Assembly (NCBI RefSeq): GCF_900155565.1
Contig: NZ_FUHM01000002.1
Span: 186,001 to 250,000, forward strand
From: Anaerosalibacter sp. Marseille-P3206
GTDB taxonomy: Bacteria > Bacillota > Clostridia > Tissierellales > Sporanaerobacteraceae
Direction of reading: 5' to 3'
Length of the DNA: 64,000 bases
Below are positions 8,584 through 17,291 of this stretch, piece after piece; the stretch's first letter is position 1; every line of letters begins with the position of its first letter. Both the position numbers and the translations under genes were made by a program. The notes under the pieces are model-generated. The model was not told the origin of the DNA. It saw nothing but the letters and a program-made list of their open reading frames with translations, and searched no databases.

Positions 8584-9807
8584 TTAGCAATTTGTTCCAG
8601 CTAAATAACCAGTCGAATATGCGATTTGTAGATTAAAACCTCCCGTTAACGCATCTACATCAATTACTTCTCCTGCAAAAAACAAGCCTTTTATAATCTT
8701 AGATTCCATAGTAGATGGATTTATTTCTATAGTTGAAACTCCTCCAGACGTTACTATAGCTTCTTCAATTGGTCTAAATCTAGAAAAACTTAGTTCTAAA
8801 CCCTTTATTATATTTACAAGATTCTCTCTTTCTTCTTTTGTTATTTGATTTATGTTTTTTGTTTCGTCTATATGTGAAAGTTTTAATACTACAGGAATTA
8901 AGCTATTAGGTAATAAATCATTAAGACCATTTTTAATTTGTTTATTATTATATTGGTTAAAATCTCTTAAAATTCTTTTATCTAACTTTTCATAAGATAA
9001 TGCTGGTTTTAAATCAATTTTAAATTTGATTTTCTCTTTTTCGTATTTATTAATTTTATTACTCATAGTTAAAACTATTGGTCCCGATATTCCAAAGTGT
9101 GTAAAAAGCATTTCTCCAAATTCTTCAAATACTTTCTTGTTTTTTATATATGCTGAAAGAGTAACGTTTTTAAGTGCTAAACCCTGTAATTCTTTGATCC
9201 ATGCTTCATTTACTTCACAAGGTACTAAAGCTGGTTTTAACTGAGTAATAGTATGACCAAAATTTTTTGCAAAGATAAAACCGTCCCCGGTTGAACCAGT
9301 TACCGGATAAGATTTACCTCCTGTAGCGATTACTACACTATCAAATTTCTCACTAATATTATTTGAAAATGTAATCACAAATTTTCCTTCTACATATTTA
9401 ATAGTTTTAACTTCTGTATTGAGTTTAATTTTAACATTCTTATCATTTAAAAATCGATTAAAAACTTTTATTACATCACTAGATTTATTGGAAGCGGGAA
9501 AAACTCTATTTCCTCTTTCAACTTTAGTTTCTAAGCCATAAGTATTAAGAAGATTTATAATATCATCATTAGTAAAACTATATAGGGAACTATACAGAAA
9601 ATTACTGTTTGTAATTATATTATCAAAGAAATCTTCTATTGGAGAACTATTAGTAATATTACATCTTCCTTTACCAGTTATATAAAGCTTTTTTCCTAAT
9701 TTATCATTTTTCTCAATTAGCACTACATTTTTTCCTCTAGAACCAGCAAAACCAGCCGCTATAATTCCTCCTGGTCCACCACCTATAACAGCAACTTTCT
9801 CATTCAT
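8584..9807 (-). CDS. HI0933/YhiN-family NAD(P)/FAD-dependent oxidoreductase
   Basis: Flavoprotein of 407 residues. It opens with the dinucleotide-binding motif GGGPGGIIAAGFAG, continues with LIEKNDKLGKKLYITGKGRCN, which is typical of the HI0933/YhiN (aminoacetone oxidase-like) family, and has VIATGGKSYPVTGSTGDG, LFTHFGISGP and a C-terminal FAGEVIDVDALTGGFNLQ. The physiological substrate is not established. It follows the histidine phosphatase by one base and probably shares its promoter. Confidence 0.88.
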   Translation of the reverse strand: MNEKVAVIGGGPGGIIAAGFAGSRGKNVVLIEKNDKLGKKLYITGKGRCNITNSSPIEDFFDNIITNSNFLYSSLYSFTNDDIINLLNTYGLETKVERGNRVFPASNKSSDVIKVFNRFLNDKNVKIKLNTEVKTIKYVEGKFVITFSNNISEKFDSVVIATGGKSYPVTGSTGDGFIFAKNFGHTITQLKPALVPCEVNEAWIKELQGLALKNVTLSAYIKNKKVFEEFGEMLFTHFGISGPIVLTMSNKINKYEKEKIKFKIDLKPALSYEKLDKRILRDFNQYNNKQIKNGLNDLLPNSLIPVVLKLSHIDETKNINQITKEERENLVNIIKGLELSFSRFRPIEEAIVTSGGVSTIEINPSTMESKIIKGLFFAGEVIDVDALTGGFNLQIAYSTGYLAGTNC

Positions 9808-9808
9808 T

Positions 9809-10420
9809 TTATTCCTCCCTCAAATGGTTAGTGTCATTTAACAATTTTAAAACTCTATTATAATCCCTAAATTCAACAATGCTTAAACTTACATTGCCTA
9901 ATGTCAATTTGTTATAATATTTAATGTCTATATCTAGTAATCCTAATATTATTGTTTTTAGCGTAGCACCATGGGATACTATTAATATATTTTTATTAGG
10001 GTTTTCATCTATAACTTTATTTACACCTAGCATTGCTCTTTTTTGAAGTTGATATAAAGTTTCAGCACCTTCCATATTAAATTTATGTGGTTGTCTAAGC
10101 CATATATCGTGTTCTTTTTCACTTGTTTCATTTAAGTATTCAATGGTTTTTCCTTCCCATTTTCCAAATGCAATTTCTCTAAAGCATTCTAATTTATTTA
10201 CTTTTTTATCTAGTTCATTTCCTATTATAGTAGCAGTTTCATATGCTCTTTTTAAATCACTTGAGTATATTAAATCAATTTCTTCATTTTTTAATCTAGA
10301 GCCTAATTTTTTTGCTTGAATTTTTCCTAACTCTGTTAAAAGTATATCTTGTTGTCCTTGAACTTTTCTTTGGTAATTCCATTCTGACTGGCCGTGTCTA
10401 ACTAAATATATTTTTTGCAT
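9809..10420 (-). CDS. Histidine phosphatase family protein
   Basis: Phosphoglycerate mutase-like phosphatase of 203 residues. The catalytic phospho-histidine motif is VRHGQSEWN at residues 7-15; SDLKRAYETA and a second histidine in VSHGATLK complete the active site. The family contains CobC-like and broad-specificity phosphatases, and nothing here fixes the substrate. Probably first gene of a transcript that continues into the YhiN-like gene. Confidence 0.85.
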   Translation of the reverse strand: MQKIYLVRHGQSEWNYQRKVQGQQDILLTELGKIQAKKLGSRLKNEEIDLIYSSDLKRAYETATIIGNELDKKVNKLECFREIAFGKWEGKTIEYLNETSEKEHDIWLRQPHKFNMEGAETLYQLQKRAMLGVNKVIDENPNKNILIVSHGATLKTIILGLLDIDIKYYNKLTLGNVSLSIVEFRDYNRVLKLLNDTNHLREE

Positions 10421-10480
10421 ACATTAACTCCTTTCGTTTTATTATTATATCCATAATTTTTATTTGTTTCATTTATAGTT

Positions 10481-10510
10481 ATTATAATATATTTGTTATG
10501 ATTTTTGTAA
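10481..10510 (-). promoter_or_regulatory. Candidate sigma-A promoter of the histidine phosphatase gene
   Basis: On the minus strand TTACAA (10510-10505) and TATAAT (10486-10481) are separated by 18 bp, about 60 bases before the start codon. A 14-bp palindrome TATCATATATGATA (10530-10543) lies just upstream and could be an operator; in such AT-rich sequence it may also be chance. Confidence 0.45.
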
Positions 10511-10564
10511 TTTGTTTTATATAATTATATATCATATATGATAATCTCAATTATGAGTATAAAT

Positions 10565-10600
10565 CTAAAAAATAAAAGCTTGTAAGCTTTTATTTTTTAG
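10565..10600. terminator. Bidirectional terminator after the rpiR gene
   Basis: 17-bp perfect stem (10565-10581 with 10584-10600, core AAAAGCTT) with a 2-nt loop and T-runs on both strands. It overlaps the last codons of the RpiR gene and ends the kor operon. Confidence 0.75.
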
Positions 10601-11489
10601 ATTTATTATTATTTAATATTTCTTTACTATTTACATTATCATATACGCTATATTTCTTCCATATTCCTTCTAAGTCTTCGAAATAGGTAGTTATATCTTC
10701 TCGTTTTTCCATACCAACAGCAATTATTAGTGCATTAATCAAACTCATAGGTGCTACTAATGAGTCAACAAAAGAAACCATATTACTACTAGCAAGCAAT
10801 GTTATATCTGAAATTTGAGCTGCTGGAGAAAGTAGACTATCTGTTATACCTATTACTGTAGAACCTTTTTCTTTAACATACTTTAGAGCTTCAAGAGTTC
10901 TAGTAGAGTATCTTGGATAACTAATACCTATCACAACATCTTTTGAAGTTACTTTTAAGAGTTGCTCAAATATATCGCTTGGACCTGCAGTTACCGTTTT
11001 TACATTACTTAATATAAAATTTAAATAAAAACCTAAGTATCCTGCTAAAAACGATGAGCTTCTAAGACCTAAAATATAAACTCTTTTTCCTTTTAAAATA
11101 GCCTCTACTGCTTGACCAAATACACTATAGTCTAATTCTTCAAAGGTTTTGCTTATATTTGATACATCTTTTTTAAAAACTCTTTTAAGTAAATTTTCTT
11201 TATTTGAGTATTCATCTGTTAGTGATATTCTTTGTACTGTAGTTAATTTATTCTTTATAAGCTCTTGTAAGTCACTTTGTAATTCTCTGTAACCAGTATA
11301 TCCTAAAGTATTTGCAAATCTAACAACAGTTGACTCACTAACGCCAACTGTTGTACCTAGTTTTGCTGCAGTCATAAAGGCTGCTTTATCATAATTGTCT
11401 AAAATATAATCTGCAATTAATTTTTGACTTTTACTAAATTTAGTAAAGTTATATTGTATTAACTTTATTAAATCAGCATTATTTTGCAT
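10590..11489 (-). CDS. MurR/RpiR family transcriptional regulator
   Basis: Cytoplasmic DNA-binding regulator of 299 residues: N-terminal RpiR helix-turn-helix domain (about 1-77, with VGVSESTVVRFANTLGYTGY) and a C-terminal SIS sugar-phosphate-binding domain (about 125-250, with GLRSSSF and GISYPRYSTRT). Its start overlaps the end of korC by 11 bp, so it is cotranscribed with the 2-oxoacid oxidoreductase genes. This suggests it controls that operon in answer to a phosphorylated metabolite; a candidate operator lies at 14277-14294. The ligand is unknown. Confidence 0.87.
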   Translation of the reverse strand: MQNNADLIKLIQYNFTKFSKSQKLIADYILDNYDKAAFMTAAKLGTTVGVSESTVVRFANTLGYTGYRELQSDLQELIKNKLTTVQRISLTDEYSNKENLLKRVFKKDVSNISKTFEELDYSVFGQAVEAILKGKRVYILGLRSSSFLAGYLGFYLNFILSNVKTVTAGPSDIFEQLLKVTSKDVVIGISYPRYSTRTLEALKYVKEKGSTVIGITDSLLSPAAQISDITLLASSNMVSFVDSLVAPMSLINALIIAVGMEKREDITTYFEDLEGIWKKYSVYDNVNSKEILNNNKSKK

Positions 11490-12036
11490 AACACTCTTCC
11501 TTATGAGTTTTTATTAAATTAAAACCTTCTTCTAAAGCTTTTTTGTTTAGTTCTTCTGTTCCCTTTGGAACTCTACTTAATACAGCTTTTTCTAAAGACT
11601 CCTTACTTACAACCTTTGTTAATTCATAAATAGTACCTAAGGCAACAATATTTGCAACCATTGGTCTGTTTAATTTTTCTTTTGCCGTTTCTAGAATAGG
11701 TACACGGAATATATTTATATCATCTCTCTCTGGAACATTCTTAATACTACTATCTAATATTAAAGCTCCACCTTCATTTAATCCATCTATATATTTATCA
11801 CATGCTACTTGAGTCAATGCTAGAAGAATATTACAATCTCTTACTTTTGGATAATTTATATCATCTTCACTAATTATTACTTCAGCCTTACTAGCACCAC
11901 CTCTAGCTTCAGGACCATAGGATTGAGATTGAACTACGTTTTTTCCATCATAAAGAGCAGCCTCTGCTAATATTATACCAGCTAAAATAAGTCCTTGTCC
12001 TCCAGAACCGCTTAACCTTAATTCATGATGCTCCAT
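11479..12036 (-). CDS. korC: 2-oxoacid:ferredoxin oxidoreductase, gamma subunit
   Basis: Gamma subunit of a ferredoxin-dependent 2-oxoacid oxidoreductase, 185 residues, with the family N-terminus RLSGSGGQGLILAG and QSYGPEARGGASKAEVIIS. The enzyme oxidatively decarboxylates a 2-oxoacid to acyl-CoA and CO2 while reducing ferredoxin. Order in the operon is korD-korA-korB-korC-rpiR. Four separate subunits and the KorA/KorB motifs favour 2-oxoglutarate or branched-chain substrates over pyruvate, but specificity cannot be settled by reading. Confidence 0.88.
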   Translation of the reverse strand: MEHHELRLSGSGGQGLILAGIILAEAALYDGKNVVQSQSYGPEARGGASKAEVIISEDDINYPKVRDCNILLALTQVACDKYIDGLNEGGALILDSSIKNVPERDDINIFRVPILETAKEKLNRPMVANIVALGTIYELTKVVSKESLEKAVLSRVPKGTEELNKKALEEGFNLIKTHKEECYAK

Positions 12037-12048
12037 AATATCTCTCCT

Positions 12049-12858
12049 TTAAAAATAGTCAATTATTCTTTGATATTCATCAGTATATTCAGGCTTACTT
12101 TCACTATGCAATTGACCAACTATTATTTTGTTTTTAATTTCTTCTTTACTTAATTTTTGAGCAGCAACCACGTTAATGGAATTGTCTTTTAAAAATTTCA
12201 TCATGTCTACTGCTTCACCTTTCTTGTTTTTCCTTCCATAATAAGTTGGACAAAGTGTTACTGATTCTACAAAAGAAAACCCTTTATTTTGAATGCCATC
12301 TTCTACTAATTTTGTTATTAAGTTTGGATTATAAACAGTTGCTCTACCTGCAAAAGTTGCACCAGCAGCAATTGCTAAATTACATAGGTCAAAATTGTTA
12401 TCAATATTGCCATAAGGTGCAGTTGTCCCTTTATCACCTGTTGGTGTAGTTGGAGAATACTGTCCACCTGTCATACCATAGATATTATTATTAAAAACAA
12501 CAGTTGTAATATCAATGTTTCTTCTGCAAGCATGTATAAGATGATTTCCCCCTATAGCAGCAGAGTCACCATCTCCTGTTATAACAATAACAGTTAATTC
12601 TGGATTAGCCATCTTAATTCCAGTTGCAAAAGACAGTGCCCTTCCATGAGTAGTGTGTATAGTATTAAAATCTAGATATCCAGAAGCTCTTGAAGAACAT
12701 CCAATTCCTGAAACTATACAGACTTTATTTTTATCTAACTTTAAATTATCTATCGCTCTAACTATTGCATTTGTTACTATTCCATTTCCACAACCTGGAC
12801 ACCAAATATGTGGTAATCGATTTGTTCTATAATATTTTTCAACTAATTCACTGGTCAA
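12049..12858 (-). CDS. korB: 2-oxoacid:ferredoxin oxidoreductase, beta subunit (TPP-binding)
   Basis: Thiamine diphosphate-binding subunit of 269 residues. Visible are HIWCPGCGNG (residues 17-26), the TPP/Mg motif GDGDSAAIGGNH followed by NNNIYGMTGGQ, and the TTAPYG segment typical of KorB/VorB proteins. Starts with TTG after GGAGGGCTAAAAG. It lies 3 bases downstream of korA and works with it as the catalytic core. Confidence 0.92.
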   Translation of the reverse strand: MTSELVEKYYRTNRLPHIWCPGCGNGIVTNAIVRAIDNLKLDKNKVCIVSGIGCSSRASGYLDFNTIHTTHGRALSFATGIKMANPELTVIVITGDGDSAAIGGNHLIHACRRNIDITTVVFNNNIYGMTGGQYSPTTPTGDKGTTAPYGNIDNNFDLCNLAIAAGATFAGRATVYNPNLITKLVEDGIQNKGFSFVESVTLCPTYYGRKNKKGEAVDMMKFLKDNSINVVAAQKLSKEEIKNKIIVGQLHSESKPEYTDEYQRIIDYF

Positions 12859-12861
12859 CTT

Positions 12862-13998
12862 TTAGCCCTCCTTAACTATTTTTAGGATTTCTTCAGGAGT
12901 TATTAACTCTCCATTAACTCGTCCGTACTTTATGACTTCAGTATGTTTTCCAGCTATTCTATCTACTTCAAGGAAATATTGTCCCATATTCATTTCTACA
13001 ACTATTACCTTCTTAACTTTTTTAGATAATTCCTCAATTTGTTTCCTAGGGAACGGCCACATAGTTATTGGTCTAAACATTCCAACTTTAATATTTTCAT
13101 CTCTTCCTGCATCTACAGCACTTTTTACTGATCTAGCAGTTCCGCCATAAGCTACAATAGCTATTTCAGCATCATCTAATTTATAATCTTCATAAGTAAC
13201 TATATCATCAACATTATCTTCAACCTTATTTACTAATCTAGTAACTAATTCTTCAGCTAATTTTGGATTAGTTGTTGGAAATCCTGTTTTATCATGAACT
13301 AATCCTGTTACATGAAATCTATAACCATCACCAAAAACTGCCATTGGTGAAACGTATTCTCCTTCTTTTACTTCATATGGATTATATTCATCTAATCCAC
13401 TTTCAGGTTTTTTTCTGTTAATTATTTCAATTTCATCTTTATTTGGTATCTCGATTTTCTCTCTCATATGTGCAACAACTTCATCCATTAAAAGTATAAC
13501 TGGAGTTCTATATTTTTCAGCTAAATTAAATGCCCTTATAATTAAATCATAAGTTTCTCTTACAGATGAAGGCGTTAACGCAATCATAGGATGATCTCCA
13601 TGAGTTCCCCACTTAACTTGCATAACTTCCCCTTGAGCAGGAGAGGTTGGTAACCCTGTACTTGGTCCTCCTCTTTGAACATTAACGATTACACAAGGTA
13701 TTTCAGTTATTGCAGCATATCCAATATTTTCTTGCTTTAATGAAAAACCAGGTCCACTTGTAGCTGTCATAGCTTTTAAGCCAGCCAATGAAGCACCTAT
13801 AACTGAACCCATACTTGCAATTTCATCTTCCATTTGAATAAATTTACCACCAACTCTAGGAAGTTTCTCTGCTGATAACTCTGCAATTTCAGTTGATGGT
13901 GTAATAGGATATCCTCCATAAAATCTCATACCTGCAGCGATAGCCCCTTCCACACAAGCCTCATTTCCTTGCATAAGTTTCACAACTCTATCAGTCAT
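12862..13998 (-). CDS. korA: 2-oxoacid:ferredoxin oxidoreductase, alpha subunit
   Basis: Alpha subunit of 378 residues carrying the pyrimidine-binding TPP domain, with FYGGYPITPSTE near residue 28, TSGPGFSLKQE and VQRGGPSTGLPT. The C-terminal part has the conserved VVEMNMGQ segment. Overlaps korD by 8 bp, so translation is coupled. The GGYPITPSTE motif is typical of KorA and VorB-like alpha chains. Confidence 0.92.
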   Translation of the reverse strand: MTDRVVKLMQGNEACVEGAIAAGMRFYGGYPITPSTEIAELSAEKLPRVGGKFIQMEDEIASMGSVIGASLAGLKAMTATSGPGFSLKQENIGYAAITEIPCVIVNVQRGGPSTGLPTSPAQGEVMQVKWGTHGDHPMIALTPSSVRETYDLIIRAFNLAEKYRTPVILLMDEVVAHMREKIEIPNKDEIEIINRKKPESGLDEYNPYEVKEGEYVSPMAVFGDGYRFHVTGLVHDKTGFPTTNPKLAEELVTRLVNKVEDNVDDIVTYEDYKLDDAEIAIVAYGGTARSVKSAVDAGRDENIKVGMFRPITMWPFPRKQIEELSKKVKKVIVVEMNMGQYFLEVDRIAGKHTEVIKYGRVNGELITPEEILKIVKEG

Positions 13999-14200
13999 TT
14001 GATTTACCTCCTAGATAAATAGCATAATCTGGACATCTTAATTCACACTGTCCGCATTTAATACAAGATTCTTCATCTTTAATATTTACTTTACCGTCCT
14101 TAATTTCTAGAACATTCTTAGGACAAAATGCTACGCATATGCCACAACCTTTGCACCATTTTTTATTAACTTGTAGCACTTTTAAAGTCTGTTCAGGCAC
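13991..14200 (-). CDS. korD: 2x[4Fe-4S] ferredoxin subunit of 2-oxoacid oxidoreductase
   Basis: Small delta/ferredoxin-like subunit of 69 residues with two CxxCxxCxxxCP clusters: CKGCGICVAFCP and CIKCGQCELRCP. It passes electrons from the TPP-bound intermediate to free ferredoxin. First gene of the operon. The start is a GTG with a GGGGG run correctly placed upstream. A promoter (14242-14270) lies just before it. Confidence 0.9.
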   Translation of the reverse strand: MPEQTLKVLQVNKKWCKGCGICVAFCPKNVLEIKDGKVNIKDEESCIKCGQCELRCPDYAIYLGGKSND

Positions 14201-14241
14201 TGTCTTTTCCCCCTTATATGTAAATGTTTTTTTCTACTTAA

Positions 14242-14270
14242 ATAATAACAAATTAGAATGATAATTGCAA
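14242..14270 (-). promoter_or_regulatory. Candidate sigma-A promoter of korDABC-rpiR
   Basis: Minus-strand TTGCAA (14270-14265), 17-bp spacer, TATTAT (14247-14242), about 42 bases before the korD GTG. Good fit in spacing and position; not experimentally shown. Confidence 0.55.
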
Positions 14271-14276
14271 GATTTA

Positions 14277-14294
14277 TTTCATATTTTGTTGAAA
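14277..14294. promoter_or_regulatory. Candidate RpiR operator upstream of korD promoter
   Basis: Inverted repeat TTTCA-N8-TGAAA placed directly upstream of the -35 box of the kor promoter. Several RpiR-family proteins bind similar AT-rich dyads, and the operon encodes its own RpiR protein. The link is inference from position and symmetry. Confidence 0.35.
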
Positions 14295-14333
14295 AAATGT
14301 TTTTTTGCAAGTTTTGCTTCATGTATATTCAAT

Positions 14334-14358
14334 TTAAAAGGCCAAAAAGGCCTTTTAA
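14334..14358 (-). terminator. Intrinsic terminator after the carboxyltransferase gene
   Basis: 10-bp stem TTAAAAGGCC/GGCCTTTTAA (14334-14343 with 14349-14358) just past the stop codon at 14368; the descending arm read on the minus strand ends in a U-rich segment. Weak tail but clear hairpin. Confidence 0.6.
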
Positions 14359-14367
14359 TATTTTTAT

Positions 14368-15765
14368 TTATACTGGATAAGTTTTAAATTCTTCATTCAG
14401 TAAATTTGTATCAATTTTATATCTTTCTGCTTGTCTGTATTTAAAATAATTAATTGCTACTTGTGGAAATAATGCATAAGATAATACATCTTCATCTTGT
14501 TCGATGTATTCCGATATTTCTTTTCTCAGCTTATCCAATTCAGGTTCCATTAAATCTGCTGGACGACCAGTATATACTTCTTCATCGCCAATTATTTTCT
14601 TTCTAATCTCTTCTTTTATTGGAACAGTTGGTTTACCATATAACCCTTTAACATAGTTTTTAGCTTCTGTTGGTACCATTTTATATCTTTCGCCTAAAAC
14701 AACATTAAATACAGATTGAGTACCTACTATTTGACTCATAGGAGTAACTAATGGTGGATATCCTAAGTCTTCCCTAACTCTAGGTACTTCCTCTAATACT
14801 TGTTCAAATTTATCCAATGCTCCTTGACTTTGTAATTGAGATACTAAATTTGATAGCATCCCTCCAGGAACTTGGTACTTTAATGTTTTTGCATTAACTT
14901 CTAATACCTTTGGATTCAATAATCCTTCTTTTTTATATTTTTCTCTCAAATCTTTAAAATAATCAGCTATCTCTAAAAGTAAATTTAAATCTAGACCAGG
15001 ATCATATTGTGAACCTTTTAGTGAAACAATCATAGATTCAGTTGCTGGTTGACTTGTACCCATACCTAATGGAGAAATAGCTGTATCTATAACATCTGCT
15101 CCAGCTTCTATTGCTTTCATATATGTTTGATTTGCAATACCACTAGTAAAGTGGGAATGTATCTGAATAGGTATTTTAATTTCAGATTTTAATTTGCCAA
15201 CTAATTCATATGCAGTATAAGGAAGCAAAATCCCAGACATATCTTTTATACAAATAGAATCTGCCCCCATTTTTTCAAGTTCTTTAGCCAATTTTACATA
15301 ATAATCTATATTATGTACTGGACTAGTAGTATAAGAGATTGCAGCTTGTGCATGTCCACCTGCTTTTTTAGTTGCTTTAATAGAAGTTTTTAGGTTTCTT
15401 GGGTCATTCAATGCATCAAATACTCTTATTATATCTATCCCATTCTCAATAGTTTTCTTAACAAATTCTTCTACAACATCATCAGAATAATGTTTATAGC
15501 CTAATAAATTTTGTCCCCTAAGAAGCATTTGTAACTTAGTTTTCTTGAAAACGCTCCTTAATTTTCTTAATCTTTCCCATGGATCCTCATTTAAAAATCT
15601 TAAACATGAATCAAAAGTTGCTCCACCCCAAACTTCTAGAGAATAGTATCCTACTTCATCTAGTTTTTCAGCAATAGGTAGCATATCCTCCGTTTTCATT
15701 CTTGTAGCGATTAATGATTGATGGGCATCTCTTAGTACTGTATCTGTTATTTTTACACCAGCCAA
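14368..15765 (-). CDS. Carboxyltransferase subunit (oxaloacetate decarboxylase alpha / pyruvate carboxylase B type) lacking a biotin domain
   Basis: 465 residues of the HMGL-like TIM barrel plus PYC/OADA conserved domain: DTVLRDAHQSLIATRM at the N-terminus, the active-site lysine segment CIKDMSG and metal-binding IHSHFTSG. It transfers carboxyl groups between oxaloacetate and biotin. The usual C-terminal biotinyl domain with its MKM motif is absent, so it needs a separate biotin carrier not encoded nearby. No decarboxylase membrane subunit or biotin carboxylase is adjacent either. Starts with TTG after GGAGG. Oxaloacetate decarboxylase, transcarboxylase or pyruvate carboxylase subunit are all possible. 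Confidence 0.85.
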   Translation of the reverse strand: MAGVKITDTVLRDAHQSLIATRMKTEDMLPIAEKLDEVGYYSLEVWGGATFDSCLRFLNEDPWERLRKLRSVFKKTKLQMLLRGQNLLGYKHYSDDVVEEFVKKTIENGIDIIRVFDALNDPRNLKTSIKATKKAGGHAQAAISYTTSPVHNIDYYVKLAKELEKMGADSICIKDMSGILLPYTAYELVGKLKSEIKIPIQIHSHFTSGIANQTYMKAIEAGADVIDTAISPLGMGTSQPATESMIVSLKGSQYDPGLDLNLLLEIADYFKDLREKYKKEGLLNPKVLEVNAKTLKYQVPGGMLSNLVSQLQSQGALDKFEQVLEEVPRVREDLGYPPLVTPMSQIVGTQSVFNVVLGERYKMVPTEAKNYVKGLYGKPTVPIKEEIRKKIIGDEEVYTGRPADLMEPELDKLRKEISEYIEQDEDVLSYALFPQVAINYFKYRQAERYKIDTNLLNEEFKTYPV

Positions 15766-15777
15766 TTAAAACGCCTC

Positions 15778-16359
15778 CTAATAATTATTTTTTTCTACGC
15801 CATATAGTATTGGCGGATTGTTAATTTGATTGATGAATTGAAACTTTAAAGTACTATATTCTTTTTGATTTAAATTTAACAAAAACTTCTCTACATTCTC
15901 CATTTCTTCTCGCCCACCATCATGACCTGGATAGCAGGTTACAAGAAGAATACCACCATGAACTAAAATACTTAGTGACTCTTTTAAAGCAATCAAAGTA
16001 GTTTCAGTTTTGGTTATTATACTATGATCACCTTCAGGAAGATAGCCTAAATTAAAAACAACAAAACTCACATTTTCACTTACACTTATATGCTTGGAAA
16101 GGTTTTCATGACCATCATTAATAAGAATTACCCTTTCTAGTAAGTTTTCATTTTTTAGCTTTTCTTCAGAAAGTTTTATAGCTGTTTTTTGGATATCAAA
16201 ACCATAAACCCTGCCATGAGGTCCTACTAATTTTGCCAAGTTTATTGTATCATTTCCTTTGCCAACTGTACAATCAATTACAGTATTTCCTGGAGAAATA
16301 GTTTTCTCCATAATCATTTTTGTTATTTCTACTGCATTTTTAAAGTATTTATAATCCAT
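15778..16359 (-). CDS. mnmM: tRNA 5-(aminomethyl)uridine34 methyltransferase MnmM (YtqB family)
   Basis: SAM-dependent methyltransferase of 193 residues in the former rRNA methylase/YtqB family, now linked to methylation of wobble aminomethyl-uridine in tRNA. SAM motif VIDCTVGKGNDTINLA near residue 28; the family signature NLGYLPEGDHS is at about residues 108-118 and a CYPGHDGG motif follows. It lies 12 bases upstream of the carboxyltransferase gene and has its own candidate promoter. Function is by family resemblance. Confidence 0.87.
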   Translation of the reverse strand: MDYKYFKNAVEITKMIMEKTISPGNTVIDCTVGKGNDTINLAKLVGPHGRVYGFDIQKTAIKLSEEKLKNENLLERVILINDGHENLSKHISVSENVSFVVFNLGYLPEGDHSIITKTETTLIALKESLSILVHGGILLVTCYPGHDGGREEMENVEKFLLNLNQKEYSTLKFQFINQINNPPILYGVEKNNY

Positions 16360-16469
16360 TTTATCAACTCCATATATGTTACTACCGTAAAATCAAGAAA
16401 ATTGCTTAAATTCTTATTGTTTTTAAATTAACATAGTATTAAATTTATATTCTTTTAATTAACAACTAT

Positions 16470-16498
16470 ATTATAATCAATATAGAACTTTTTTTAAA
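16470..16498 (-). promoter_or_regulatory. Candidate sigma-A promoter of mnmM
   Basis: Minus-strand TTTAAA (16498-16493), 17-bp spacer, TATAAT (16475-16470), about 110 bases ahead of the mnmM ATG. The only good promoter in this 190-base gap; the leader shows no structure I recognise. Confidence 0.4.
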
Positions 16499-16520
16499 GG
16501 GTAAATCACTATTATAACAA

Positions 16521-16561
16521 AACTTTAAAAACTTTAGTAAAATACTAAAGTTTTTAAAGTT
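16521..16561. terminator. Terminator overlapping the rluB stop codon
   Basis: 19-bp perfect stem (16521-16539 with 16543-16561, core ACTTTAGTA/TACTAAAGT) with an AAA-type loop. AT-rich, symmetrical, and extends over the end of rluB. Confidence 0.6.
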
Positions 16562-17261
16562 TCTTTAGAAAATCAATTTCGTTTTTAGTTAAAAATCTCC
16601 AGCATCCTTGTTTAAGATTACCCATATTAATTCCACCAAAGGAAATCCTTTTTAGCTCTAATACTGGATGATTAACTGAAGCACACATTTTCCTTACCTG
16701 TCTATTTCTCCCCTCATGAATTTTAATTTCTAAAAGAGAGCTGTTTTTATATTCTTTTAATATATTAATTTCTGCTTTAGATGTAATATAATCTTCTATT
16801 TTTAAACCATTTCTAAATCTAACTAGCTCTCCTTCATTAGGTACACCTTCAACCTTCGCCAAATATGTCTTAACAATCTCATAACTAGGATGTGTCAATT
16901 TATAGGTTAAATCTCCATCATTAGTTAAAATAAGTAATCCTGATGTATCATAGTCAAGTCTTCCTACCGGATATACTCTTTCATCTATTCCTTTAATTAA
17001 ATCAATAACCTTTTTTCTATTAAATTCATCTTTCAAAGTAGTAACATATCCAGTAGGCTTATTTAACATTATATAAACTTTTGTTTCTTCTAGTTTGATT
17101 ATCTTTTCATCTACCGACACAATATCGTTTTCTGGAATTATAGTTGTTCCTAACTCACTAATAGTTTTTCCATTTACCTTAACTCTTCCTGATAAAATTA
17201 TTTCTTCTGACTTTCTTCTAGAAGCTACTCCACACTTTGCCATATACTTTTGTAACCTCAT
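16554..17261 (-). CDS. rluB: 23S rRNA pseudouridine synthase, RluB family
   Basis: 235 residues: an N-terminal S4 RNA-binding domain (about 1-60, MRLQKYMAKCGVASRRKSEE) and an RsuA/RluB catalytic domain with GRLDYDTSGLLILTNDG carrying the catalytic Asp, then HEGRNRQVRKMC. Isomerises a specific uridine in 23S rRNA helix 89 region, by family. In many Firmicutes it is next to scpB; here the redox and dacF genes lie between. 16S-specific RsuA is the alternative. Confidence 0.88.
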   Translation of the reverse strand: MRLQKYMAKCGVASRRKSEEIILSGRVKVNGKTISELGTTIIPENDIVSVDEKIIKLEETKVYIMLNKPTGYVTTLKDEFNRKKVIDLIKGIDERVYPVGRLDYDTSGLLILTNDGDLTYKLTHPSYEIVKTYLAKVEGVPNEGELVRFRNGLKIEDYITSKAEINILKEYKNSSLLEIKIHEGRNRQVRKMCASVNHPVLELKRISFGGINMGNLKQGCWRFLTKNEIDFLKKL

Positions 17262-17291
17262 AATTTACCCCTTTCTTTTTCTTAATTAATT

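Noticed and set aside
14201-14367. Riboswitch or T-box in the kor leader
   Set aside because: No stem series or specifier/antiterminator pattern was visible; the region is explained by a promoter, a dyad and the terminator of the neighbouring gene.
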